A DNA stretch of 64,000 nt, from positions 62,001 to 126,000 of the forward strand of contig JACZKP010000065.1 of assembly GCA_014860005.1 (NCBI GenBank). The letters run 5' to 3'. The notes below the pieces were generated by a model. That model had not been told where the DNA came from, searched no databases, and saw only the letters and a list, made by a program, of their open reading frames with translations. Below, in pieces: positions 50,999 through 57,693 of the stretch; the stretch's first letter is position 1; every line of letters starts with the position of its first letter. This DNA comes from Verrucomicrobiota bacterium (GTDB lineage: Bacteria; Verrucomicrobiota; Verrucomicrobiae; Limisphaerales; UBA11358). The position numbers were made by a program, and so were the translations under genes.

Positions 50999-52314
50999 TT
51001 CCTTGCCTGCTCCAGCAGGACCAGTTGCTCGTCCTTCACGCCCGCCAGTTCCGCGAGCAAGGACTCTGTCTGCGCAAGGGCCGGACTCATTCCTTCCGAA
51101 CGCGTCAGGCGGAAGCGGAGCGACGGATGATCGTTGCCGTTGTATCGCGCGGCGAAACCATACTCCCGCGCGATGTGTTCCGCGACCGCTCGCGCGAGCA
51201 TCGGCGGAATAGCATTGCCGACTTGCTGGATGCGGCTCGCGGCGCTGCCGGCAAACTCAAACGAATCGGGAAACGTCTGCAACCGCGCACACTCGCGCAA
51301 CGTGAGCAGCCGGTCTTCCGTCGGATGCACAAACTCGCGCGTGGCCGCGCTGGTGATGGTCAGACTCGGTTCGTTGGCGAACAACCGCTTCAAGCCGGAC
51401 GGCGCGCCGCCGCGTTTCTCAACTGGCGTTCCGTCCATCACGCGGCGGAACGCGCGGCGCCGAAATGACTCATGCTGCAAGTGCTCTGGCAAATCCTTCA
51501 TCGTCTGACCGGGCTGCAATCCCCGCACCCGCTCAAGCTGAACCTCCGACAGCACCACCGCATAGTGATCGGCCACAGTTCTGGCGTCACCGCGCAGGTA
51601 GGCTTGCAGTTCGTTTTGCGCCGGCTTGCGAAACGTCAGCGGTTCGCCCGCTTCCGTTGCTGCCGGCGGCAGATCGCCCACGGCGGTTGCGAAGGTGATT
51701 TCTCCTTTGCGAAAGATGCTGCCCGAAAAGCGCGTCACCGGTTCGGGAAATGAAAAGTCGTGTCCGAGCCTGTTCCCGACGATCAGCACACGCTTGCGCC
51801 GCTGCGGAATGCCGTAGCCTTGCGCATAGACCTTCTCCACGTTCAGCGAGTAACCCGCCTCCAAGAAGGCCACCACCGTGTCGCGAACGTGCAAGCCGCC
51901 GCCGCTGGTCAGAAGTCCCTCGACGTTTTCCATCACGAACCATTTCGGGCGGATGCCTTCGAGCAGCCGGACGTAATGCGCGAGCAGGGAATTGCGCGGG
52001 TCATCGCCCGCCTTCACGCCCGCGCTGCTGAAACCCTGACACGGCGGGCCGCCCAGCAGCATGTCGAGTTCGCCGGGCTTCAGCCCGATGCGCGCCAGCA
52101 CGGTTTCAGCGGTGAGCTGCCGGATGTCCGCCGCCTCGCACGGAGTTCCGGGGAAATTGCGGCGATACGACTCCACCGCGTCCGCGTCAAGATCGGTGGC
52201 AAACCGAACGTCGTAGCCCGCCTGTCCGAACCCGAGGGAACACCCGCCTGCCCCGGCGAACAGGCTGATGGCCGCGGGGCTGGCGTGACCGATCTCGCGT
52301 CGCGCTTCCCTCAT
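50995..52314 (-). CDS. Cytosine-C5 DNA methyltransferase
   Basis: The protein has 439 residues. Motif I FAGAGGCSLGF, motif IV GPPCQGFSSAG with the catalytic cysteine, motif VI MENVEGL, motif VIII QRRKRVLIVG and motif X QVGNAIPPMLARAVAEHI are all present and in order. The target-recognition region lies between VIII and X (about residues 220-330). It should methylate cytosine in the site cut by the adjacent endonuclease and thus protect the host. It is coupled on both sides: the start overlaps the RhuM stop and the stop overlaps the endonuclease start, each by four bases (ATGA type). Confidence 0.92.
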   Translation of the reverse strand: MREARREIGHASPAAISLFAGAGGCSLGFGQAGYDVRFATDLDADAVESYRRNFPGTPCEAADIRQLTAETVLARIGLKPGELDMLLGGPPCQGFSSAGVKAGDDPRNSLLAHYVRLLEGIRPKWFVMENVEGLLTSGGGLHVRDTVVAFLEAGYSLNVEKVYAQGYGIPQRRKRVLIVGNRLGHDFSFPEPVTRFSGSIFRKGEITFATAVGDLPPAATEAGEPLTFRKPAQNELQAYLRGDARTVADHYAVVLSEVQLERVRGLQPGQTMKDLPEHLQHESFRRRAFRRVMDGTPVEKRGGAPSGLKRLFANEPSLTITSAATREFVHPTEDRLLTLRECARLQTFPDSFEFAGSAASRIQQVGNAIPPMLARAVAEHIAREYGFAARYNGNDHPSLRFRLTRSEGMSPALAQTESLLAELAGVKDEQLVLLEQARK

Positions 52315-53351
52315 TTCAACCTCTTCGGTTTGGCCGACGGCTTCGGTAATCGCTTCACCGCAGCCTCGAAATCCGCGTCCACCTGCTTCGGCTGCGAATC
52401 CAGAAACGCGCGGTATTTCTGATACTCAGCTTCGGCCTTGGCCCGTGCCTCCTCCGCCGAAACGCCGCCCGCGTGGTCGAGTCGCTTGCGCCCGGAGATT
52501 TTCAGAAACTCATCCAGCTTGGAAATCCAGTCGCGCATCTTCATCGGCCTGCGCTCCAGCGCCTGGAGTTCCGCGTATTCGAGGTAGAGGTTCACGATTC
52601 GGTTGAGCGTCTGCAATTCCGGCTCGGTCAGGTAATTCTTTGCCACCGCTGCGTCCTCCTTGCGCACGATGCCGCCGGGCCGGGTAGACTTCATGCCCAT
52701 GAACGGCTGCCCCGCATCGGCCCGCGCGTGGATGACCTCCGCCGCTGTCTGCCCGTGCGCCGCCCAGTGCATCTTGTTCTGCACTGTGGCAAAAAACTGC
52801 TGCGACGCCTCCGCGTCCGGCGCGTAATCCACGCTCGTCGCGTAAATATCCAGCACCTTCTGGTAGAAGCGCCGTTCCGAGGAGCGGATGTCCCGGATGC
52901 GCTCCAGCAACTCATCGAAATAATCCTTCTGCCCCTTGCCCGGCGGATTCTTCAACCGTTCGTCATCCATCGTGAACCCCTTCACGAGATATTCATTCAG
53001 CCGTGCCGTGGCCCATTGCCGGAACTGCGTGCCCCGGTGACTCCGCACCCGGTAACCCACCGCCAGAATCGCCTCCAGCCGGTAATGCCGCAGATTCCGC
53101 GACACCGCCCGCCGGCCTTCCGGGCGAACTTGTAAGTAATCCTTACACGTTGCCGCCTCCGCCAGTTCACCCTCGGCAAAAATGGCCTTCAAATGCAGCG
53201 TCACGTTCTGCGGCGTCGTCTGAAACAACTCCGCCATCTGCGCCTGCGTCATCCACACCGTATCCGCCTCGAATCGGCACTGGATGCGCGTGCGCCCGTC
53301 CTCCGTCTGGTAAAGGACGAGGTCGGATTTGGATTTGGGCGCGTCACTCAT
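52311..53351 (-). CDS. rhuM: RhuM-family protein
   Basis: The protein has 346 residues. The N-terminus (LVLYQTEDGRTRIQCRFEADTVWMTQAQMAELFQTTPQNVTLHL) has the winged-helix region of RhuM, and ESFR-like NLRHYRLEAILAVGYRVRSHRGTQFRQWATARL with EYLVKGFTMDDERLKN is the family core. RhuM proteins were named from a Salmonella pathogenicity island and are common in mobile and defence islands; the biochemical role is not established. It is the first gene of an overlapping operon with the C5-methyltransferase and the endonuclease, so it may regulate or assist the restriction-modification system. The start ATG 53351 lies 6 bases after the methyltransferase stub ends. Confidence 0.85.
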   Translation of the reverse strand: MSDAPKSKSDLVLYQTEDGRTRIQCRFEADTVWMTQAQMAELFQTTPQNVTLHLKAIFAEGELAEAATCKDYLQVRPEGRRAVSRNLRHYRLEAILAVGYRVRSHRGTQFRQWATARLNEYLVKGFTMDDERLKNPPGKGQKDYFDELLERIRDIRSSERRFYQKVLDIYATSVDYAPDAEASQQFFATVQNKMHWAAHGQTAAEVIHARADAGQPFMGMKSTRPGGIVRKEDAAVAKNYLTEPELQTLNRIVNLYLEYAELQALERRPMKMRDWISKLDEFLKISGRKRLDHAGGVSAEEARAKAEAEYQKYRAFLDSQPKQVDADFEAAVKRLPKPSAKPKRLK

Positions 53352-53357
53352 GCGAGC

Positions 53358-53468
53358 TTAACCAACTGCCGACGCGACGAACTCCGGCGTGAACTGCCCA
53401 CGCCAGCCGAAGATGTTGCTCCGCGTCTTGTTGGTGACGTCCAGTTTTTGGCGGTCGAGGGTTTTCAT
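53358..53468 (-). pseudogene. 5' stub of an N6-adenine-type DNA methyltransferase gene (copy 2), 36 codons
   Basis: ATG 53468 starts MKTLDRQKLDVTNKTRSNIF followed by GWRGQFTPEFV, then ASAVG and a stop at 53358-53360. It shows the same methyltransferase N-terminus as copy 1 without the frameshift, but is cut after about 30 residues and replaced by the RhuM region. It starts 16 bases after the ATPase stop, as if it had been the third gene of that operon. Confidence 0.75.
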
Positions 53469-53484
53469 TATTTGGCGATGGGAT

Positions 53485-55941
53485 TTAAGCAGTCTTCTTG
53501 CAGAGATTGACGTTTGTCTTTCCGCAGTCGCAACGCAGCGCTTCTACCTTTTCTCGTTCCGGTGAAACACGAAGGAATTCGTGGCAATCCAAACAGCAAA
53601 ACCCGTCGAGTAAGTCGCGAAACGCTTTCACAACAGGCGCGAAGTCGCCTTTCTCGAGGTTGTCCCAAGAATTGAAGTGGACCGCCACGTTTAGCTGCCA
53701 CTGCTCAATGTTCGACTTGTTGACGAGTTCGCTGAACGTCGCAGCGCGTGCGGCGAGTTGCTCGACTATCTCCTTCTGATTCCAAGACGAGGCGGCTTCC
53801 TTTGCGCTACTGAACAATTTCCGAAATCGCGATACGGCTGCCGGCAGAAGTTCACCTAGTTGATAACGGGCATCGCCTCGAAATTCCACCGCAGCGCGCA
53901 GTCGGTGGCACAACTCGCCAGATGCGAATTCAAGATAGTGCCGCAAAAGCGCGGCGGCAGCCCGGACATCGTTCTTGTTCAGGTGGTCCTCAATTTCCTT
54001 CCAGATGTCGCGGTCGTCCCAACAAGTCGGTCCTTGGTCGACACTCCAACATCTGAACTGCACGCCGGACCGCGAACCGATTAGCCCTTCGGTTTTCATG
54101 TGGCGAAGCCAAATGGGGTCGTGGGTCGTCACGAGGAATTGCGTGTTCGGAAACTCACGCTTCATCAGCGCACAGACCTCGCGACGGTGGCCTGAATCAA
54201 CGGACATAAGAACGTCGTCAAGCACTGCGAACGTGAAATTCGCTCCATACAGGTGTCTCATCAGCGCAAGATACAAACACAATCCCATCCCGTCCTGATG
54301 TCCCTCGCTGTGATACGCGCCAGGCGGAAAAAAGCCGCGCCCGTAGAAATCCACGTCGAAGCCGAGCTTCCCGAGCGACGGAACAAGCTTTGCCTTGAAC
54401 GCGTTCTCGTCATCCCGGTTAACGAACCCGTAGAGCGCGGCGAAATCCTTCTCCACGTCGGCGTAGAGCGCCGCAAGCACTTCGTCACTTGTTTTCGCGT
54501 AAGCATCAGAAACCACCCGTGCTCTCGTAGCACGCGCCTTGGCGATTATTTGCTTTCTCATGGCTTCACGCCAGACTTCCAGTCTCTCTTGGGCCAACGT
54601 CAACAAATCGCGGGCGGCATCTTGTTTCGTTGGCTCAGGCAGAGCCGAAACTGCCTTTTCGAGATTGGCGATTTCATCGCGAACCACCTGCGGCAAAGCG
54701 GCGATTGTGTTCAGGGCGTTAATGGATTCAGTGATGGGGAGGAAATCACGAAGCGCAGTGGCAATCGCCTTCCATGTCGCGTTCTGGTCGAGCAGTTTTG
54801 GAGTCGGAATCGGCGGCACAGCTTTCGACCCGTAAGCTGAAACCACATCCAGCGCCGATCGCACTTTGGTCAACATCGTGGTCAACGGCAGGATTTTTGT
54901 CTCTGCTGTCGCGCGCTTCTGCCCCACGGCTTTCAAATGGTTGATTTTTGCTTGGATGTGCTGTTTGAGATCTTCCAATTCCCAAGAGGTATCGCAGAAA
55001 GGACATTCGGCGGCATCAATCAACTCCATCCCAAGCGAATAGAAGCGATCTTGTTTCACTCCAAGGCTGATTGTTGGGTCGGCGGCCAAACCGGCCAGAT
55101 CGCTCAACACGTCCGAAATCAATGCGCGAGTGCTCGCGTTGGAGACTTCATCAAGTGCCTCGCAGGCAGCTTTGATGTCGCCAAGCGCCTGTGTTTTCGG
55201 AATACGAACGGGTTGGCCGAACTTCGCCGCTGATATTCCGTCTTTCAATGACGTTGTCGCCGTCAGTTCTGGCAGGGGGGGCAGGCCCAAAAAAGCGCGC
55301 TGTGCATTTGCGGCAGCCAACACCTTCTCAGCAGTCAACTCGGTGAGGTCAAGCACACGTAACAAATTGGCGCGCGCTTCGTTCGCTGCGCTGGTGAGCG
55401 GCTGCAACTGCTTCTCGCAGTTGTTCGCGATCTTTTGAAGGCCAACGCGGACCTGTTCGATTTGGTCCAGATGTAGCAAAGCCTGAATCTCCTCAGCTCG
55501 TTTTCCCGGCGTCGCAAGGACGTAGCGGATCAACTCTCGCCGGGAGAGAACGATTTCCGGATGCGTCTCCATTTGCTTCAGAATCGCCAGCACATCTGGC
55601 TCATTCGGAATCACCGTGAGTTTGTTCGGTGTCTTGGCGCTCCTTTCGATAACGACTGTTTTGTTCAACGCAGGAATCGAGATGGTCGCGCGCACACGCG
55701 CTTTGTCGGGGTCGTTCCGCTTGTCCACATGTGGCCCGTGCTCCTTCAGGGATATATCACCTCTGCCTTCACCGGAAAGCCGAGAGACATTGCCCGTAAA
55801 AACGAACTCAACCGCATCCACAACGCCGCTCTTGCCCGTGCCGTTTGGTCCACAGATAGCGAAGCTCTTGCCATTGAAGTTCAGCGTGAGCTTTCGAATT
55901 CCCCGAAATTCGTTAATTTCCAGCGACTCGACGCGAATCAC
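53485..55941 (-). CDS. SMC/RecF-like AAA ATPase of a putative defence system
   Basis: The protein has 818 residues from GTG 55941. Walker A is GPNGTGKSGVVDAVEF (about residues 34-49). A central coiled-coil region (about 180-500) is interrupted by a C-x-x-C turn, ECPFCDTSW, like a zinc hook. SEGHQDGMGLCLYLALMRHL matches an ABC signature and FTFAVLDDVLMSVDSGHRREV is Walker B, with VTTHDPIW as the switch histidine. A C-terminal zinc-ribbon-like set of cysteines (CCLDCHEF and CDCGKTNVNLC) is unusual. It belongs to the Rad50/RecF/SbcC-like ATPases seen in many anti-phage systems. Its start overlaps the stop of the 64-residue gene (GTGA). The codon and base use looks less GC-rich than the surroundings, consistent with transfer. 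No nuclease is fused to it. Confidence 0.8.
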   Translation of the reverse strand: MIRVESLEINEFRGIRKLTLNFNGKSFAICGPNGTGKSGVVDAVEFVFTGNVSRLSGEGRGDISLKEHGPHVDKRNDPDKARVRATISIPALNKTVVIERSAKTPNKLTVIPNEPDVLAILKQMETHPEIVLSRRELIRYVLATPGKRAEEIQALLHLDQIEQVRVGLQKIANNCEKQLQPLTSAANEARANLLRVLDLTELTAEKVLAAANAQRAFLGLPPLPELTATTSLKDGISAAKFGQPVRIPKTQALGDIKAACEALDEVSNASTRALISDVLSDLAGLAADPTISLGVKQDRFYSLGMELIDAAECPFCDTSWELEDLKQHIQAKINHLKAVGQKRATAETKILPLTTMLTKVRSALDVVSAYGSKAVPPIPTPKLLDQNATWKAIATALRDFLPITESINALNTIAALPQVVRDEIANLEKAVSALPEPTKQDAARDLLTLAQERLEVWREAMRKQIIAKARATRARVVSDAYAKTSDEVLAALYADVEKDFAALYGFVNRDDENAFKAKLVPSLGKLGFDVDFYGRGFFPPGAYHSEGHQDGMGLCLYLALMRHLYGANFTFAVLDDVLMSVDSGHRREVCALMKREFPNTQFLVTTHDPIWLRHMKTEGLIGSRSGVQFRCWSVDQGPTCWDDRDIWKEIEDHLNKNDVRAAAALLRHYLEFASGELCHRLRAAVEFRGDARYQLGELLPAAVSRFRKLFSSAKEAASSWNQKEIVEQLAARAATFSELVNKSNIEQWQLNVAVHFNSWDNLEKGDFAPVVKAFRDLLDGFCCLDCHEFLRVSPEREKVEALRCDCGKTNVNLCKKTA

Positions 55942-56132
55942 GGCTGCACCTCCTCGCCGAAGACAGCCTCCCTCAATGCTCGCTCGGTGAAACTCTTGTC
56001 TTCCAACAAGGCTTTGCGAAGGCGACCGACTGCATCCGGCGGCGTATCTGTGGTAGCGAGAGCTCCGAGGAACTTTTCAAAAACTTGTGCGGGAATGTCG
56101 GTTGCCGCTTGGTCTGGAGCAGGCGTTGCCAT
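55938..56132 (-). CDS. Small protein coupled to the SMC-like ATPase
   Basis: The protein has 64 residues: proline/alanine-rich start, then FEKFLGALATTDTPPDAVGR and LRKALLEDKSFTERALREAV, two helical segments with an acidic end. I recognise no family. The stop codon overlaps the GTG start of the ATPase by one base pair group (GTGA), so the two are translated together, and a partner or regulatory subunit role is the simplest inference. It could also be a degraded fragment, but its exact coupling argues for a real gene. Confidence 0.65.
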   Translation of the reverse strand: MATPAPDQAATDIPAQVFEKFLGALATTDTPPDAVGRLRKALLEDKSFTERALREAVFGEEVQP

Positions 56133-56141
56133 GCGCCGATT

Positions 56142-56310
56142 CTATGCCTTTGCGTAGAGTTCCGCACCCTTTTCTTGACACCTTTTCTTGAAACTCCTTC
56201 GACTTCGCTTCCATCCCTTTCTTCAGCGCCTCTTCCTCGGCGATGCCTTGTCCGGTGGCGTATTTGCGGACGTCTTCGGTAAGCTTCAGGGTTCGGCAGC
56301 GCGGGTTCAT
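56142..56310 (-). pseudogene. thiC: 3' fragment of thiC (phosphomethylpyrimidine synthase)
   Basis: The reading LKLTEDVRKYATGQGIAEEE then ALKKGMEAKSKEFQEK is the well-conserved ThiC C-terminus. A 13-base near-duplicate (TCAAGAAAAGGTG, complement within 56165-56191) shifts the frame; without it the ending reads EKGAELYAKA and stops at 56142, as in intact ThiC proteins. Upstream of about LKLTED the ThiC sequence with its iron-sulfur CxxC motif is missing. Thus only the last 45 or so codons of thiC are present. Confidence 0.7.
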
Positions 56311-56492
56311 GGGTTGGTTTCCATCGCGAAAAGCGATGTTTGTTCCGCCGGCGGTTGCGCGGGTTCGGCTTCGGCCAGCGGGAAGTTGGCGATGAGGGCT
56401 TCCTCCATCGGATGTCGCAAGACATGCCGCCCCGCGCAGCCGGATTCGCCTTTGCGCGTCACGATTTCGGGTTCGGCCCATGTCGCTTTCAT
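56307..56492 (-). CDS. Short hypothetical gene of 61 residues
   Basis: The reading starts ATG 56492 (MKATWAEPEIVTRKGESG) and stops at 56307 with ATGA overlap to the thiC fragment's first ATG. The middle contains HVLRHPMEEALIANFPLAEA and the end is proline-rich. No family is recognised. It is probably a remnant of a gene truncated by the island's assembly, or non-coding. Confidence 0.35.
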   Translation of the reverse strand: MKATWAEPEIVTRKGESGCAGRHVLRHPMEEALIANFPLAEAEPAQPPAEQTSLFAMETNP

Positions 56493-56593
56493 TGGGGCAA
56501 ACTATCAGGCCGGAGGCGGGCCGTAAACCTCCGAGCCGTGAGCCGAGGTGCTCCGTGGGCGTGACATAGCAATGCATCAAGCAGCCAGCACGA

Positions 56594-56698
56594 TTTCATG
56601 GACCAAACGTGGCGAACAGGTGGCGGATTTCCTCCTCGACCTCCGCCGGTGAGGCCACGGTGTCGGCGATTTCGCTCCGCAGGATGTCCCGATAGCGT
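56594..56698. repeat. Right 105-bp direct repeat (sigma D gene 3' end)
   Basis: Matches 49688-49792 at 101 of 105 positions with no gaps; mismatches fall at 56649, 56654, 56656 and 56660. It is the genuine 3' end of the intact sigma D gene and the inferred right attachment site of the island. Confidence 0.85.
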
Positions 56699-57369
56699 GC
56701 TCGCAATCGTTGCACGGCCATTTTGACCGCGGCTTCCGTGAGGTTCATTCGCCCGGCGATCCCGGCGTAGGGCAAGGCTGATTCATCCTTGGCCAAACAA
56801 CCACGCAAGAACTCGAACAGTTTGGCCCGGCCGGTGGCCGTGTATTCCTCCTGCAGGCGGGTCATGGTCCGCTCCAGCAACGTCAGGGCCCATTGCCGGT
56901 CAAACAGCACGTCGGGTTGCAGTTGATGCGCTGGCTCGGCGGCGAAACGCGATTCGGCCAATTCCTGGTCAATGGACACAATGGGCGTGAAGCCGCCGCG
57001 TTTCTGCGCATGCTGGCGGTCCCATTCGTTGGCCAGGAAGCGCTTCAAGGCCACCAACAAAAATGTGCGGAAGCGGCCCTGCTCCCGTTCCGCGGCTTTG
57101 AGATAACCCTTCTCCAGCACGCGCGCAAAAAACTCCTGGGTGAAATCCTGGGCATCGTGCGGGCTATGTCCGAGCCGGCGGACGAACGCGTAGAGTGGAA
57201 ACCAATACGTGCGGCACAAGGTTTCCAGCGCCTGATTGGATTGGGGCGAACTGGAGTCCTGCGCGGACAGCACCACGGACCAATGTGTGGTAACGAACAC
57301 CGGGCGGCGGCAGGCATCCGTCCCGGCAGAAGTCGTCTCCGGCGGGTCGGTGCGGGCGGGAGTTTTCAC
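56596..57369 (-). CDS. ECF-type sigma factor of the kinase-linked group (sigma D)
   Basis: The protein has 257 residues. PVFVTTHWSVVLSAQDSSS and YWFPLYAFVRRLGHSPHDAQDFTQEFFARVLEK are region 2. LPYAGIAGRMNLTEAAVKMAVQRLRARYRDIL is region 4. The C-terminal helix reads RSEIADTVASPAEVEEEIRH, close to sigma A and C. It is intact. The 3' end is duplicated at 49688-49792, which places its original downstream neighbour as kinase 4, about 7 kb away now. If transcription used to continue into kinase 4, the island has separated the pair. No anti-sigma gene is present. Confidence 0.92.
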   Translation of the reverse strand: MKTPARTDPPETTSAGTDACRRPVFVTTHWSVVLSAQDSSSPQSNQALETLCRTYWFPLYAFVRRLGHSPHDAQDFTQEFFARVLEKGYLKAAEREQGRFRTFLLVALKRFLANEWDRQHAQKRGGFTPIVSIDQELAESRFAAEPAHQLQPDVLFDRQWALTLLERTMTRLQEEYTATGRAKLFEFLRGCLAKDESALPYAGIAGRMNLTEAAVKMAVQRLRARYRDILRSEIADTVASPAEVEEEIRHLFATFGP

Positions 57370-57432
57370 GCGCGCGAGCGTAAGCGCGTGTCACGGAAAC
57401 GCAAGCTGTGACGCAACTGCTCCGGTGCGGCT

Positions 57433-57565
57433 GTAGCGCAGATTTCCAATCTGCGGTATCGCCGAATTCCATTCGGCAGATCTGCCAAACACCCAGCAAC
57501 GCCCGTGCTGGCGAAGACCTGCGGATTGGAAATCCGCGATACGGCAGGATGGAATCCTGCGCTAC
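57433..57565. repeat. Palindromic MITE-like repeat, copy A
   Basis: Ends are inverted: GTAGCGCAGATTTCC at 57433-57447 against GGAATCCTGCGCTAC at 57551-57565 (13 of 15 matching). The interior carries internal palindromic steps such as CCAATCTGCGG and CCTGCGGATTGG. It lies in the 324-base gap between the divergent sigma D and oxidoreductase genes; I see nothing else there. Copy B is at 59151. Confidence 0.8.
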
Positions 57566-57693
57566 GAGCGTTATCGCCGGGCAAGACTGAGGCATTACGA
57601 GCTTTACCGGATTATCGTTGACGCGCGACGGTGCGCGGGGGAATTCTCTCTTCGCCGTTCTGTGAAACGTAAACCTTCAACTCGAACAAGATT

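Larger units (their letters stand above)
49793..56593. mobile_element. Restriction-modification / defence island bounded by direct repeats
   Basis: About 6.8 kb lie between the two copies of the sigma D gene's 3' end. Contents: a DNA methyltransferase stub, a restriction endonuclease, a C5-DNA methyltransferase, a RhuM protein, a second methyltransferase stub, an SMC-like ATPase, a small partner protein, a thiC 3' fragment and a short unknown gene. Protein-coding genes are all on the minus strand. No integrase, transposase or tRNA is present, so the element is probably immobile now or was moved by a helper in trans. Insertion at a gene 3' end that is restored by the incoming copy resembles site-specific islands. 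Confidence 0.75.

Noticed and set aside
55973..56580. Two overlapping open frames around the thiC fragment
   Set aside because: Each includes part of the thiC end in or out of frame, interrupted by the 13-base duplication; neither is a coherent protein.
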